This document shows positions 27,282 through 36,662 of a stretch of DNA of 64,000 nt, piece by piece; within the stretch, counting starts at the first letter, position 1, and every line of letters starts with the position of its first letter. The stretch is from Rhizobium sp. L1K21. GTDB taxonomy: Bacteria; Pseudomonadota; Alphaproteobacteria; Rhizobiales; Rhizobiaceae. Location of the stretch: positions 1,993,768 through 2,057,767 of the forward strand of contig NZ_JAMXLE010000001.1 of the NCBI RefSeq assembly GCF_024055895.1. The letters are read 5' to 3'. A program made the translations under genes and the position numbers. Under the pieces are notes generated by a model. The model worked only from the letters and a program-made list of their open reading frames with translations. It searched no databases and was not told the origin of the DNA.

Positions 27282-28118
27282 ATGTTTAAGGGCACAGTCC
27301 GGTCATTGATGCCGGAGGCGATATACGACACGTTCCGCCGCGCAAAACATAAGCGCGCTGCGGATACATTTCCCGACTATGTCAGTCAGAAGCGTGTTGC
27401 CGGGTATCCGTTAAAGATCGTGATCGCCGATCCGGTTGCTGCCGAATGGTATGGCGATGGGCCGCACCATGCGCCTGAGATCGAGTTCCTCAAGCAGTTT
27501 GACCTGACCGGGCGCACCATATTCGATCTCGGTTCTCATCAAAGCGTCACCTCGATGGTCCTTGCCCATATGACGGGTGATGCAGGCGACGTCATATCGG
27601 TGGAGCCGAACGGGCACAATCACGACATCGCCAAGAAGAACCTGGCCATCAACGGCTTGCGCAATGTCATACCGCTGCGCGCCATCGTCTCATCCGGCAC
27701 CTTCAACGTGTCGATCGATGGCGGGCTGGTGGGACGCACACGCTTTGTCAGCGGCTCGAAGCCCGAGATCGATATCATCACGATCGACGATCTGAGCGCC
27801 GCTTTTGGCGATCCCTCACTCGTCTTCATGGATATTGAAGGGCACGAGATCGAGGCTTTGATCGGCGCGCTGAAAACACTGGCCGTGCAGCATTGCCACT
27901 GGCTGGTAGAGCTGCACGGCGATGAAAGCCTGGCCACCTACGGGCACAAGAACTCCGATATTTTCCGCTTTTTCCCCGACGGCATGTTCCGGGCGCTGGT
28001 TCTTGATGTAGAGACCGGAGACTTTATCCCGCTGACGCGCCGCAGCCTTCCGCACACGCGTTGCCACGTCTTCTTCGAGCGGCTCCGCGCCTCTGAACGC
28101 GACATTCACAATTTTTGA
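27282..28118 (+). CDS. FkbM-family SAM-dependent methyltransferase
   Basis: 278 residues. Seen: SAM-binding loop TIFDLGSHQSVTSMVLA (about 84-100), VISVEPNGHNHDIAKKN (about 108-124), and FMDIEGHEIEALIGA (about 184-198), the FkbM signature. FkbM proteins O-methylate sugars, polyketides or other hydroxyls. The N-terminal 75 residues precede the fold and include a basic stretch (RRAKHKRAAD). No glycan or polyketide genes adjoin it, which is unusual, and the AT-rich leader suggests it may have been acquired. Convergent with the FG-GAP gene (5-base gap). Confidence 0.85.
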   Translation: MFKGTVRSLMPEAIYDTFRRAKHKRAADTFPDYVSQKRVAGYPLKIVIADPVAAEWYGDGPHHAPEIEFLKQFDLTGRTIFDLGSHQSVTSMVLAHMTGDAGDVISVEPNGHNHDIAKKNLAINGLRNVIPLRAIVSSGTFNVSIDGGLVGRTRFVSGSKPEIDIITIDDLSAAFGDPSLVFMDIEGHEIEALIGALKTLAVQHCHWLVELHGDESLATYGHKNSDIFRFFPDGMFRALVLDVETGDFIPLTRRSLPHTRCHVFFERLRASERDIHNF

Positions 28119-28123
28119 AGGGT

Positions 28124-28930
28124 TCAGAGGCGTAGCTTGATCGCCACCCGGCGTCCGTCTGCCAGGCGCAGGCGGGCAACACCCCGGTTGATCCGGTCGA
28201 GTCCCAGGATCGTGCCGCCGGCGGGCAGCTTGATTTTCAGCTTGAGCTTGCCGTCAGCAACATTGATGACGGCGAGCCGTTTCAAGGCAATGTCGGGCAG
28301 AACGATGTCCTCGCGCCCATCGCCATCGGTGTCGGCGATGCGCCCGAGGTCGAGGTCGGCGGTGTGAATGATGTGGTTGGTATAGCCGTCCAGCATATCG
28401 ACCTGTTTCAGTGCCTTTCCCGAAAGCTTGTAGGTGCGCAACGATCCGGAAATGTGGGGCATAACAACGGCGGCGATCACCGGTGTTTCGCCGGGATTGG
28501 CAATCACGCCCAGCGGATTGAGCCAACGGTTCGCCATCCCAATTGGTTCGCTCTCGGCCAACGGTTCGATGCCTTTTTCCGTGAGCTTGTAGACAGCGAT
28601 TGCGGCACCCTTGTCGAGATAGGACTTCACCACAATGGCTTCCGGCGTGCCGTCACCTGTGAGGTCAGCAAGGCGCACACGGCGATCTTCAAAAACAGCG
28701 TCGTTTCCGAGCCTGTATTCGTGAAGCTTGCCGTGAAACTGAACCTGAAAGCCACCGGCCTCCACCGCATCGCCCAGGATGCCATGCTTGTAACGCCCCA
28801 CGGGATCGATCAGCCATGCGGCAGTGCCCTGATATTGGGTAATCTCGGTGTCGGGCAAACGCTCGACGGCCAGGACGGCGTTTGAAAACAGCACAAGCGC
28901 TGCGGAAAAGACGAATGCGAGAAGCCTCAT
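28124..28930 (-). CDS. Exported FG-GAP/VCBS-type beta-propeller protein
   Basis: 268 residues. Signal peptide at the N-terminus (cleavage after AVLA, about residue 21). Calcium-loop-like repeats RLADLTGDGTPEAIVV (about 87-102) and DTDGDGREDIVLPDI (about 202-216) are typical of FG-GAP/VCBS propeller blades; the rest has the spacing of a small propeller. Likely periplasmic; ligand unknown. A GTG directly precedes the ATG (28931-28933); with GGGAGA upstream the spacing slightly favours that GTG, so the start is uncertain by one codon. Confidence 0.78.
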   Translation of the reverse strand: MRLLAFVFSAALVLFSNAVLAVERLPDTEITQYQGTAAWLIDPVGRYKHGILGDAVEAGGFQVQFHGKLHEYRLGNDAVFEDRRVRLADLTGDGTPEAIVVKSYLDKGAAIAVYKLTEKGIEPLAESEPIGMANRWLNPLGVIANPGETPVIAAVVMPHISGSLRTYKLSGKALKQVDMLDGYTNHIIHTADLDLGRIADTDGDGREDIVLPDIALKRLAVINVADGKLKLKIKLPAGGTILGLDRINRGVARLRLADGRRVAIKLRL

Positions 28931-29020
28931 CACGAATAAATCTCCCTGCCCCCACGAATAATAGAGGCATACTTGTTTTTGAAGGTCAAAAAACGCATTC
29001 TCGCATCAGGAGGCTCCGCC

Positions 29021-29425
29021 ATGCTCAAGACAATCCGTTCCCTGCTCTTTGTTCTTGCCGCCGCAACCGCGTTTCAGGCCGGCACTGCGCTCGCCAACGA
29101 TGGCGATTGCTCCAGCGCCGGGGTGTTATCCTACATTGATCGGGATTTTGACCTTCGCGCTCACCGGTATCTGCAACGCGACATCGCCATTGAGGATATT
29201 TATGGGGTCCATCTGAACCGCTTTGAGGGGCGTGATTACACCCACAGCGTGGAGCGCCAGTATTGTCATGCGACGGCGCGCTTTTCCGATGGACGCAAGC
29301 GTCATATCTGGTATCTGATTGAGCGCAATTGGGGCTTTGCGGGCCTCGGGTCCAGCACATCCTATTGCGTGGAAGGGCTCGACCCCTGGTATTATTACGG
29401 CCGCAACTGCCGCTCGCTGCGTTAA
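29021..29425 (+). CDS. Small secreted cysteine-containing protein, coupled to RNase T2
   Basis: 134 residues, function unknown. Signal peptide 1-25 (cleavage after ALA), mature domain about 109 residues with four cysteines (DCSS, YCHATARF, SYCVEG, NCRSLR), consistent with two disulfides in the periplasm, and many aromatic residues. Strong AGGAGG ribosome-binding site before ATG 29021. Its TAA stop overlaps the ATG of the RNase T2 gene (TAATG), so the two are translated together. A role as partner or inhibitor of the nuclease is inference. Confidence 0.75.
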   Translation: MLKTIRSLLFVLAAATAFQAGTALANDGDCSSAGVLSYIDRDFDLRAHRYLQRDIAIEDIYGVHLNRFEGRDYTHSVERQYCHATARFSDGRKRHIWYLIERNWGFAGLGSSTSYCVEGLDPWYYYGRNCRSLR

Positions 29426-30069
29426 TGGTTCAGTTCATCCGGATATTGATTGCGGCGCTGCTTCTGGCACCCGCCTCGGCAGTCGCTGCCGACCGCGCAG
29501 GCGTCTTCGATTTTTACGTGCTGTCGCTCTCCTGGTCGCCCAGCTGGTGTTCGGCGGAGCCCAATCGCAAATTCAACCGGCAGTGCGACCCGCGGCTCGA
29601 CTATCGTTTCATCGTGCATGGGCTCTGGCCGCAATTCGAAAAAGGCTACCCGCAATTTTGCGCGACACGGCTGCCCGACCGCGTGCCCGAGACGCTTGGA
29701 CAACAGTATCTCGACATCATTCCGTCGATGGGACTGATCGGCCATGAGTGGCGCAAGCACGGCACCTGTTCCGGGCTCGATCAAAGCGCCTATTTTGCCA
29801 AGCTGCGCGAGGCCTATGGGAAAATTCGCGTGCCGCCTGCCCTTGCAAACCTCGCTTCGGGCAAGTCAGCCAGCCCGGAGGCGATTGAAACTGCGTTCAG
29901 CGCCGCCAATCCGGGATTGGCGAAAGACGCCATCGCCGTGACCTGCTCAGCAAAGCAAATCGAAGAGGTGCGCATCTGCTTCAGCAAGGATTTGACGTTC
30001 CGCACCTGCCCGGAGGTCGACAGGCAGAGCTGCCCACTGAATTCAATCAATATTCCACCGCCACCTTGA
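29425..30069 (+). CDS. Ribonuclease T2 family endoribonuclease
   Basis: 214 residues, acid-type endoribonuclease making cyclic phosphate ends; bacterial members (RNase I) are periplasmic. Signal peptide 1-22 (cleavage after AVAA). CAS1 FIVHGLWPQ (residues 63-71, catalytic His65) and CAS2 HEWRKHGTC (107-115, His107, Glu108, Lys111, His112) are complete, so the enzyme should be active. Cysteines at both ends suit disulfides. One-base overlap with the preceding secreted protein; GST gene starts 10 bases after the stop. Confidence 0.95.
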   Translation: MVQFIRILIAALLLAPASAVAADRAGVFDFYVLSLSWSPSWCSAEPNRKFNRQCDPRLDYRFIVHGLWPQFEKGYPQFCATRLPDRVPETLGQQYLDIIPSMGLIGHEWRKHGTCSGLDQSAYFAKLREAYGKIRVPPALANLASGKSASPEAIETAFSAANPGLAKDAIAVTCSAKQIEEVRICFSKDLTFRTCPEVDRQSCPLNSINIPPPP

Positions 30070-30079
30070 AGGTTCGAAC

Positions 30080-30679
30080 ATGAAGATACTTTACTCCCCC
30101 GCCTCTCCCTATTCAGCAAAGGTGCGTCTGGCAGCGCAGTATTGCGGGTTCGATGCGCAATCGGTTTCTGTGGTGGTCAATACGGGCGATTCGCCCGAAC
30201 TGCTGGTATCCAACAATCCGCTCGGCAAAATTCCAACGCTGCTGACGGTTGATGGAAAGGCGATCTTCGACAGCCGCGCGATCATGCAGTTTCTCAACCG
30301 GGAAAGCGGCGGCAAGCTCTATCCCGAGGATCCCGCAGCGCGTACCGACGCCGAGGTGCTTGAAGCGCTGTCGGACGGTATCACGGACTGCCTGATTGCC
30401 CAGATTTATGAAAAACGCTTTCACCCGCCTGAAAAGATTCACCAGCCGTGGATCGACATGCAGTGGACCAAGGTCGCCCGCGGGCTCGACCACCTGCAGG
30501 CCCATCCGCCCAGCCTGGAAAGCGGCTTGAATGGCGGGCATCTTTCGCTTTTTGCCATGGCGGGCTATCTGGCCTTGCGCTTTGCGGGCCAATGGGAAGA
30601 GCGCTGGCCGTGGATCAATACGTTTGTGGGGGAATTCACCAAGGCCTATCCAGAACTCGCGACACTGGCACCGCAATAG
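30080..30679 (+). CDS. Glutathione S-transferase family protein
   Basis: 199 residues. N-terminal thioredoxin-like domain with YSPASPYSAKVRLA (5-18; the SxxS/SPYS form instead of Cys), the cis-proline and gamma-Glu site NPLGKIPTLL (45-54) and DSRAIMQFLN (64-73), then the all-helical C-terminal domain. Resembles the YibF/GstB-like group. Substrate unknown. Directly downstream of RNase T2, so possibly the last gene of a three-gene transcript, although no function links them. Confidence 0.88.
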   Translation: MKILYSPASPYSAKVRLAAQYCGFDAQSVSVVVNTGDSPELLVSNNPLGKIPTLLTVDGKAIFDSRAIMQFLNRESGGKLYPEDPAARTDAEVLEALSDGITDCLIAQIYEKRFHPPEKIHQPWIDMQWTKVARGLDHLQAHPPSLESGLNGGHLSLFAMAGYLALRFAGQWEERWPWINTFVGEFTKAYPELATLAPQ

Positions 30680-30706
30680 TCTGAACCCGACACACTGCAA
30701 GAAGAC

Positions 30707-30734
30707 ACAAAAAATGCCGGGCTTTCACCCGGCA
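30707..30734 (-). terminator. Rho-independent terminator of the Omp25-like gene
   Basis: Leftward TTGCCGGGT-gaa-AGCCCGGCA followed by six T; 35 bases beyond the stop of the Omp25-like gene. Confidence 0.85.
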
Positions 30735-30768
30735 AGTTGTGCTGAGCAATTTACTTGCTGCGTAAAGC

Positions 30769-31407
30769 TTAGAACTTTACGCCGATACCGACTTTAACGG
30801 CATTCTCGTCGTAACCGCGGGAAACGGTTGTGCCGCCGAGGTTGAAGTTGCGTGAGCCGTAATCGGTGTAACGGTACTCAAGACGCGCCGTAATGTTGTC
30901 GGTGATCTTGGCTTCCGTACCAACACCAGCGGTCCAACCGATCGCACCCTTGGTGTCAGAGCCAGCAGCATTCGAAGCCTTCAGGCTGGCTGCAGCCACA
31001 CCACCGGTGCCGTAGATCAGGAACGGGCTGGCATCAACACCAACACGGGCGCGCAACGAGCCGTTCAGGCCGGCTTTGGTGTTCACACCGCCCGAGTTTG
31101 CGGAAATGTCGGAATAGCCGAGATCACCTTCGATACCGTAGACGAGGTTATCGGACTGCATGTTGTAGCCGCCATAACCACCGAAGTTGAAGCCACGGTC
31201 ACGACCACCACCGTTGGTGAAGTGTCCCCAGCTATAGCCGGTGTTCAAACCGACGTAAGCGCCGCTCCAGTCACTGGTTGCGGGGATATAGGTGTCAACT
31301 GCCTCAGGTGCCTGGGGCACAGTGTCAATGGCGTCAGCAGCCTGAGCTGCGGCCACCGACATGGAAAGAATGGCAGCAGTTGTCAGCGATGCGGTCAAAA
31401 TACGCAT
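30769..31407 (-). CDS. Omp25/Omp31-family outer-membrane protein
   Basis: 212 residues, the size of Brucella Omp25. Signal peptide 1-23 (cleavage after AQA), then an 8-stranded barrel: WSGAYVGLNTGYSWG near 48-62, YGIEGDLGYS, GSLRARVGVD, WTAGVGTEAKITDNITAR and LEYRYTDYG, ending in VKVGIGVKF with terminal Phe for BAM recognition. In Brucella this family is abundant, binds the cell wall/outer membrane and affects host interaction. Perfect GGAGAA ribosome-binding site. Long 309-base divergent leader. Which Omp25 paralogue this is cannot be told. Confidence 0.95.
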   Translation of the reverse strand: MRILTASLTTAAILSMSVAAAQAADAIDTVPQAPEAVDTYIPATSDWSGAYVGLNTGYSWGHFTNGGGRDRGFNFGGYGGYNMQSDNLVYGIEGDLGYSDISANSGGVNTKAGLNGSLRARVGVDASPFLIYGTGGVAAASLKASNAAGSDTKGAIGWTAGVGTEAKITDNITARLEYRYTDYGSRNFNLGGTTVSRGYDENAVKVGIGVKF

Positions 31408-31716
31408 GTAATTCTCCTTTGTGTCAAACCGGCTCCACTCAAAACGCGCAACCCGGTTCATTGTTCCAGACAGTGTCACCATCCGAATTGCGGACGGTTC
31501 TGCCGCCCGACTGGGGAAGAGATTGGAAGCGAAATGGGGATTCACAAGAGCGAAAATGTGAAATTACCTTGCCGAAAAAGCGGCAAAATTGAGATGTGTT
31601 TTCAGGGTAACAGGCTATTTCTTAACCATAAAACGAATTAGGGGGTCATCCGGCCCGAAAGCAGCCGCGTAGAGGCAACATATGCTATTGACTTTCAGGA
31701 AAGTGATTCACCGACG
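31408..31716. promoter_or_regulatory. 309-base divergent region between Omp25-like and SDR genes
   Basis: Contains a TTGACA near the omp start (about 31420-31426, minus), a 6-bp hairpin TTGCCG-aaaaag-CGGCAA at 31569-31586, a CtrA-type half-site TTAACCAT at 31622-31629 (plus) and TTGACT at about 31687 before the SDR gene. No supported ORF lies in it. Promoters for both genes must be here; their exact positions are not clear. Confidence 0.5.
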
Positions 31717-32487
31717 ATGACCCAAACGCCAGACTTGAAAACTGCACTCGTGACCGCCGGCGCCAAGCGAATCGGAAAATCCATTGCGCTGGGGCTGGCC
31801 AGCGAAGGTTTTGCCGTCGCCGTGCATGCCCACACCTCTGCCGATGAGGCACAGGAAACGGTCGATGAGATTGTCGCCGCCGGCGGCAGAGCGGCGGTGG
31901 TCACCGCTGACCTGACCGATCCCGATGCGGCAGACGGGCTTGTCAACAAGGCAGCTGATGCGCTCGGGCCCCTCGATCTCGTGGTCAATAATGCGTCCGC
32001 CTTTGTCGATGACAGCGTCCACGCGCTCGACAAGGACACATGGGACCTTCATTTTGCGCTGCATGTGGAGGCACCGTCCCGCATTATCGGCGCTTTTTCA
32101 AAACAGCTGCCGGAAGGCGCAAAGGGTCTCGTCGTCAACATGATCGATCAGCGCGTCTTGAAGCTCGATCCGCGCTTTTATTCCTATGTCCTGTCGAAAT
32201 CTGCTCTGTGGACGGCCACGCGCACGCTGGCGCAGGCGCTGGCACCGCGCATTCGCGTCAACGCCATCGGACCCGGCCCCACCATACCCAGCCCCAGACA
32301 GGATCCCGATGAATTTAATAAGCAGGCATCGGCTGTTCCATTGGGACACGGGCCCGCACTGGATGAAATGTGGCGCACGATTGCCTATCTATATAACACC
32401 CCTTCCATAACAGGGCAGATGATCGCGCTCGACGGCGGACAGCATCTGGCGTGGGACACACCCGATATATTGGAGAGCAGTGAGTGA
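31717..32487 (+). CDS. Short-chain dehydrogenase/reductase (FolM/pteridine-reductase-like)
   Basis: 256 residues, NADP(H)-dependent SDR. Cofactor motif [17 protein letters not shown] (12-28; the TGxxxRxG form seen in pteridine reductases), NNASAF near 91-96, catalytic YxxxK as [10 protein letters not shown] (about 155-164), and the C-terminal DGGQHLAW. The resemblance to dihydromonapterin/pteridine reductases is inferred from the TAGAKRIG pattern. It overlaps uvrC by four bases (GTGA), so uvrC translation depends on it. Confidence 0.87.
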   Translation: MTQTPDLKTALVTAGAKRIGKSIALGLASEGFAVAVHAHTSADEAQETVDEIVAAGGRAAVVTADLTDPDAADGLVNKAADALGPLDLVVNNASAFVDDSVHALDKDTWDLHFALHVEAPSRIIGAFSKQLPEGAKGLVVNMIDQRVLKLDPRFYSYVLSKSALWTATRTLAQALAPRIRVNAIGPGPTIPSPRQDPDEFNKQASAVPLGHGPALDEMWRTIAYLYNTPSITGQMIALDGGQHLAWDTPDILESSE

Positions 32488-34496
32488 GCGGACAGGACAA
32501 AGATGGCGGCATTCTCTATGATGAGAATACAGAGGACGAGGATGTCGAGGACGTTGGTCCGGCAGTCCCGCTCGCCATCGATTGGGCGGAGAACGCACCC
32601 CTGCCGGAAGGGTTGCGCGGTGCCGACCTGATCGGCGAATTCGTCAAGCAGCTCCCCAATTCGCCCGGCGTCTACCGCATGTTCAACGAGGCGGGAGACG
32701 TTCTTTATGTCGGCAAGGCACGATCCTTGAAAAAGCGCGTGAGCAATTATGCGCAGGGGCGCGTCCATTCCAACCGCATCGCGCAGATGGTGCGGCTGAC
32801 GGCGAATATGGAATTCGTGACGACGCGCACGGAAACGGAAGCGCTGCTGCTGGAAGCGAATCTGATCAAGCGGTTGCGTCCGCGCTTTAACGTTCTGCTT
32901 CGCGACGACAAGTCGTTTCCCTATATCGTTCTGACGCGCGACCATGAAGCGCCGGCGATTTTCAAACATCGCGGCGCGCGCAGCCGCAAGGGCGACTATT
33001 TCGGCCCCTTTGCCTCGGCCTCTGCCGTTGGCCGCACCATCAATTCGCTGCAGCGCGCCTTTCTTTTGCGCACCTGCACCGACAGCGTTTACGAAAGCCG
33101 CACCCGGCCCTGTCTGCTTTATCAGATCAAGCGCTGTTCGGGCCCCTGCACGGGGGAAATATCGATCGAGGATTATGACGGCCTGGTCGAGGAGGCAAAA
33201 GACTTTCTCTCCGGAAAAAGCAAATCGGTGCAGGCGACGATTTCGCGCGCCATGGGCGAAGCCGCCGAAGATCTCGACTTCGAGCGCGCGGCCGTCTTGC
33301 GCGACCGTCTTTCGGCACTTGCGCACGTTCAGGGCCATCAGGGCATCAATCTCGCCAGTATCGAAGAGGCCGATGTCTTCGCCATTCATCACGAAGGCGG
33401 GCTGACCTGCATTCAGGTGTTTTTCTTCCGCACCGGACAGAACTGGGGCAACCGCGCCTATTTCCCCAAGGCCGATTCGTCGCTGACTGCCGCGGAAGTG
33501 CTCAATGCGTTCCTCGCGCAATTTTACGACGACAAGCCGGTGCCGCGGCAAATCCTGCTTTCCGAGAAGGTTGAAGAGATCGTTCTTCTCGGGGAAGCGT
33601 TATCGGAAAAGGCGGGCCATCGCGTCCACATCAACGTGCCGCAGCGGGGCGAGAAACGCGAGGTGGTGGATCACGTTCTTTCCAACGCCCGCGAAGCCCA
33701 TGGCCGCAAACTGGCCGAGACCTCCTCGCAGGCCCGTCTCTTGAAAGGGTTTGCCGAAACCTTCGACCTGCCCTACGTGCCGACCCGTATCGAGGTATAC
33801 GACAACTCCCACATCATGGGGACCAACGCGGTGGGCGGCATGATTGTGGCGGGGCCGGAAGGGTTCGTGAAAAACCAGTACCGCAAGTTCAACATCAAAT
33901 CCGAAGAGATCACGCCGGGCGACGACTTCGGCATGATGCGCGAAGTCATGACGCGCCGCTTCTCGCGTCTTTTGAAGGAAGTTGGCAAGCCGGACCGCAC
34001 CGCGCCCGCCGAAGTGGAGGCGGATGCGGCATTTCCCCAATGGCCGGACGTCATCCTCATCGACGGCGGCAAAGGACAGATGAGCGCCGTGCGTGACATT
34101 CTCAAAGAACTTGATGTCGAGGATTGCGTGATTGCCATCGGCGTCGCAAAGGGCGTTGACCGCGATGCTGGCCGAGAACGTTTCTTCGCGCCGGCCAAAT
34201 CCGACTTCTCGCTGCCTCCGCGTGATCCGGTGCTTTATTTCATCCAGCGCCTGCGCGATGAAGCGCACCGCTTTGCCATCGGTTCCCACCGCGCCCGGCG
34301 CAAAAAGGAGATGGTGAAAAACCCGCTCGACGAGATCGCCGGCATCGGCCCGTCGCGCAAGCGCGCCCTGCTGCAGCATTTCGGAACTGCGAAGGCCGTC
34401 TCCCGCGCCGGGATCAACGATCTCCTCACGGTCGATGGAATTTCGGAATCGGTTGCAAAGCTGATCTATGATCATTTTCACGAGAGCAGCGCTTGA
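32484..34496 (+). CDS. uvrC: Excinuclease ABC subunit C
   Basis: Makes both incisions in UvrABC nucleotide-excision repair. 670 residues. N-terminal GIY-YIG nuclease ([19 protein letters not shown], about 56-74), cysteine-containing C-x-P-C region [15 protein letters not shown] (about 212-226), UVR motif near 235-270, the RNase H-like 3' nuclease domain ([10 protein letters not shown] and LIDGGKGQM) and a C-terminal helix-hairpin-helix ([15 protein letters not shown]). Starts at GTG 32484, overlapping the SDR stop. The 50-residue acidic N-terminal extension (EDEDVEDVG) is common in rhizobial UvrC. Confidence 0.97.
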   Translation: MSGQDKDGGILYDENTEDEDVEDVGPAVPLAIDWAENAPLPEGLRGADLIGEFVKQLPNSPGVYRMFNEAGDVLYVGKARSLKKRVSNYAQGRVHSNRIAQMVRLTANMEFVTTRTETEALLLEANLIKRLRPRFNVLLRDDKSFPYIVLTRDHEAPAIFKHRGARSRKGDYFGPFASASAVGRTINSLQRAFLLRTCTDSVYESRTRPCLLYQIKRCSGPCTGEISIEDYDGLVEEAKDFLSGKSKSVQATISRAMGEAAEDLDFERAAVLRDRLSALAHVQGHQGINLASIEEADVFAIHHEGGLTCIQVFFFRTGQNWGNRAYFPKADSSLTAAEVLNAFLAQFYDDKPVPRQILLSEKVEEIVLLGEALSEKAGHRVHINVPQRGEKREVVDHVLSNAREAHGRKLAETSSQARLLKGFAETFDLPYVPTRIEVYDNSHIMGTNAVGGMIVAGPEGFVKNQYRKFNIKSEEITPGDDFGMMREVMTRRFSRLLKEVGKPDRTAPAEVEADAAFPQWPDVILIDGGKGQMSAVRDILKELDVEDCVIAIGVAKGVDRDAGRERFFAPAKSDFSLPPRDPVLYFIQRLRDEAHRFAIGSHRARRKKEMVKNPLDEIAGIGPSRKRALLQHFGTAKAVSRAGINDLLTVDGISESVAKLIYDHFHESSA

Positions 34497-34592
34497 AAGG
34501 GAAAGATTTTCCACCAATTTCTGGCGCATACCGTTGACCTTTGGGCCACAAAGTTCTCATCTGTCGCCCAACGCTGAAATGACTGGTGAACC

Positions 34593-35180
34593 ATGGCATC
34601 CCGCGCCTATAGCATTCCGAACTTATTGACTTACGGACGGATATTGACCGTTCCGGTGATCGTTTTGTGCTTTTTTATCGAAGGAAGCCTGCATTCGACG
34701 GATTTTGCGCGATGGACAGCCTTCGGGCTTTTTGTCGCAGCCTCCATCACCGATTTCTTCGATGGGTACCTCGCGCGGATATGGGAACAGACGTCCAATA
34801 TAGGCCGCATGCTCGATCCCATTGCCGACAAATTGTTGGTCGCCTCTATTCTGCTGCTGCTGGCCGCCGATGGCACGATTGCCGGCTGGTCGCTTTGGGC
34901 GGCGATTACCATTCTGTGCCGGGAAATTCTGGTCTCGGGCCTGCGTGAATATCTGGCCGCGCTGAAAGTGTCTGTGCCGGTCACGCGCATTGCCAAATGG
35001 AAAACCACGGTGCAGATGGTCGCCATCGGCTTTCTGCTCGCCGGTCCTGCGGGCGAGAAAGTGCTGCCCTACACAGTGCTGATCGGGCTGACACTGCTGT
35101 GGATTGCTGCCGCAATCACCATCTATACCGGCTATGATTATTTCCGTGCAGGCCTGAAACACATCGTGGAAGACGAATGA
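34593..35180 (+). CDS. pgsA: CDP-diacylglycerol-glycerol-3-phosphate 3-phosphatidyltransferase
   Basis: Forms phosphatidylglycerol-phosphate in the inner membrane. 195 residues, about six membrane segments. Contains NLLTYGRI at the start and the full motif DGYLARIWEQ then GRMLDPIADK (about 57-81). Typical PgsA size and position downstream of uvrC. A related but shorter paralogue is at 19997-20554. The stop overlaps the moaD start (ATGA). Confidence 0.93.
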   Translation: MASRAYSIPNLLTYGRILTVPVIVLCFFIEGSLHSTDFARWTAFGLFVAASITDFFDGYLARIWEQTSNIGRMLDPIADKLLVASILLLLAADGTIAGWSLWAAITILCREILVSGLREYLAALKVSVPVTRIAKWKTTVQMVAIGFLLAGPAGEKVLPYTVLIGLTLLWIAAAITIYTGYDYFRAGLKHIVEDE

Positions 35181-35431
35181 CGAAGCTGATTTATTTCGCC
35201 TGGGTTCGCGAGCGTATCGGAAAGGGCGAGGAAGAGCTTGAACTGCCGGAGACCGTCAGGACGGTGTCTGATCTGCTTGTTCATCTCAAGACGCTGGGCG
35301 ATGAATATGAGGAGGCGCTGAAGTTTCCAGAAGCCATCCGCGTGGCCTTGGATCAGGAACATGCCGATCATGGCGAGTTGGTTGCAGGCGTGAAGGAAAT
35401 CGGCCTCTTTCCGCCGATGACGGGCGGTTGA
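35177..35431 (+). CDS. moaD: Molybdopterin synthase small subunit
   Basis: 84-residue ubiquitin-fold sulfur carrier ending in MTGG, the C-terminal diglycine that is adenylated and thiocarboxylated. Works with MoaE to convert precursor Z to molybdopterin. Start overlaps pgsA by four bases, and moaE starts 5 bases after its stop. Supplies cofactor for enzymes such as the molybdopterin oxidoreductase at 24107-26215. Confidence 0.95.
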   Translation: MTKLIYFAWVRERIGKGEEELELPETVRTVSDLLVHLKTLGDEYEEALKFPEAIRVALDQEHADHGELVAGVKEIGLFPPMTGG

Positions 35432-35435
35432 TGCC

Positions 35436-35900
35436 ATGGCGTCTGCGCTTCTCCACATTGCCGTACAAGCCGCCGATTTTGATGCGGCGGAAGAGGCAAA
35501 GAGGCTGACGGCAGGGCGCAAGGACGTTGGCGCACTGGTTCAGTTCATCGGCTATTGCCGCGACGAGAATGGCACGCTCTCTGCCCTTGAACTGGAGCAC
35601 TACCCCGGCATGGCGGAAGCGGAAATCAGCCGCATATCGCAAGAGGCCATTGAGCGATTCGGTCTGATTGGCATGTCTGCCGTCCATCGCTTCGGCAAGA
35701 TCGCACCCGGCGAACAGATCGTGCTGATCTCTGCCGCCGCATCGCACCGGCAGGCGGCTTTCGACGGGGCCAATTTCGTGATGGATTTTCTCAAAACCTC
35801 TGCGCCGTTCTGGAAAAAAGAACATGCTGCAGATGGCAGCGAAGGCGGCTGGGTCGAGGCGCGTGATGCCGATGATGCCGCCCGGGAGAAATGGAAATGA
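35436..35900 (+). CDS. moaE: Molybdopterin synthase large subunit
   Basis: 154 residues. Catalytic subunit of molybdopterin synthase. Seen: [15 protein letters not shown] (about 31-45), [15 protein letters not shown] (about 50-64), [16 protein letters not shown] (about 86-101) and the active-site lysine region SAPFWKKEH (about 123-131). An ATG at 35431 is out of frame; 35436 is used. Its stop overlaps the ung start (ATGA). Confidence 0.95.
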   Translation: MASALLHIAVQAADFDAAEEAKRLTAGRKDVGALVQFIGYCRDENGTLSALELEHYPGMAEAEISRISQEAIERFGLIGMSAVHRFGKIAPGEQIVLISAAASHRQAAFDGANFVMDFLKTSAPFWKKEHAADGSEGGWVEARDADDAAREKWK

Positions 35901-36589
35901 GCGAGACCGTGAAGCTTGAGGAAAGCTGGAAACAGGCGCTCGCGCCCGAATTTTCCAGCCCCTACATGGCCAAGCTGAAGGATTTTCTCAAAGGCGAATT
36001 GGCTGCAGGAAAATGGATTTTCCCGAAGGGCTCTGAATACTTCCGCGCCATGGACTTAACGCCGCTTGAAGATGTGAAAGTGGTGATCCTCGGTCAGGAC
36101 CCCTATCACGGCGACGGGCAGGCGCATGGCTTGTGCTTTTCGGTGCAGCCCGGCGTTCGCATCCCTCCGTCACTCGTCAACATCTACAAGGAATTGCAAA
36201 GTGATCTTGGCATTGCTCCAGTTCGCCACGGTTTTCTGGAAAGCTGGGCAAAACAGGGTGTACTGCTGCTCAACAGCGTGTTGACGGTTGAGCGTGGGCG
36301 CGCCGCATCACATCAGGGTCAAGGCTGGGAAAAGTTCACGGACGCCGTTATCCGGCAGGTCAATGAACTCGACCATCCGGTGGTCTTCATGCTGTGGGGC
36401 TCTTACGCTCAGAAAAAGGCGTCCTTTGTTGATACGCGCAAGCATCTCGTCTTGAAGAGCCCTCACCCCTCACCGCTTTCCGCCCATAACGGCTTTTTCG
36501 GCAGCCGGCATTTTTCCAAGGCCAACGCATTTCTGCGGGAGAACGGGCTTGGCGAAGTCGATTGGAAATTGCCCGAAAGCGTGGATTGA
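35897..36589 (+). CDS. ung: Uracil-DNA glycosylase
   Basis: Removes uracil from DNA in base-excision repair. 230 residues from ATG 35897; an ATG two codons upstream (35891) lies too close to the GGAG ribosome-binding site. Family-1 motifs are complete: [17 protein letters not shown] (62-78, catalytic Asp68), [12 protein letters not shown] and [13 protein letters not shown] (catalytic His near 190). Overlaps moaE by four bases, an odd pairing of DNA repair with cofactor synthesis in one operon. Confidence 0.97.
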   Translation: MSETVKLEESWKQALAPEFSSPYMAKLKDFLKGELAAGKWIFPKGSEYFRAMDLTPLEDVKVVILGQDPYHGDGQAHGLCFSVQPGVRIPPSLVNIYKELQSDLGIAPVRHGFLESWAKQGVLLLNSVLTVERGRAASHQGQGWEKFTDAVIRQVNELDHPVVFMLWGSYAQKKASFVDTRKHLVLKSPHPSPLSAHNGFFGSRHFSKANAFLRENGLGEVDWKLPESVD

Positions 36590-36643
36590 GGCTACCGTTT
36601 ATTGTGCCTGATGCGGCGCGGCAGCCTCAGAACCATTGGGAGC

Positions 36644-36662
36644 ATCGTCACCAAGTGACGAT
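36644..36662. terminator. Hairpin between convergent ung and chemoreceptor genes
   Basis: ATCGTCAC-caa-GTGACGAT, 8 perfect pairs, ending at the chemoreceptor stop codon. No T run on either side, so intrinsic termination is doubtful. Confidence 0.3.

Noticed and set aside
36644-36662. Possible intrinsic terminator between ung and the chemoreceptor
   Set aside because: The hairpin lacks a T run on both strands, so it is listed only as a weak candidate.
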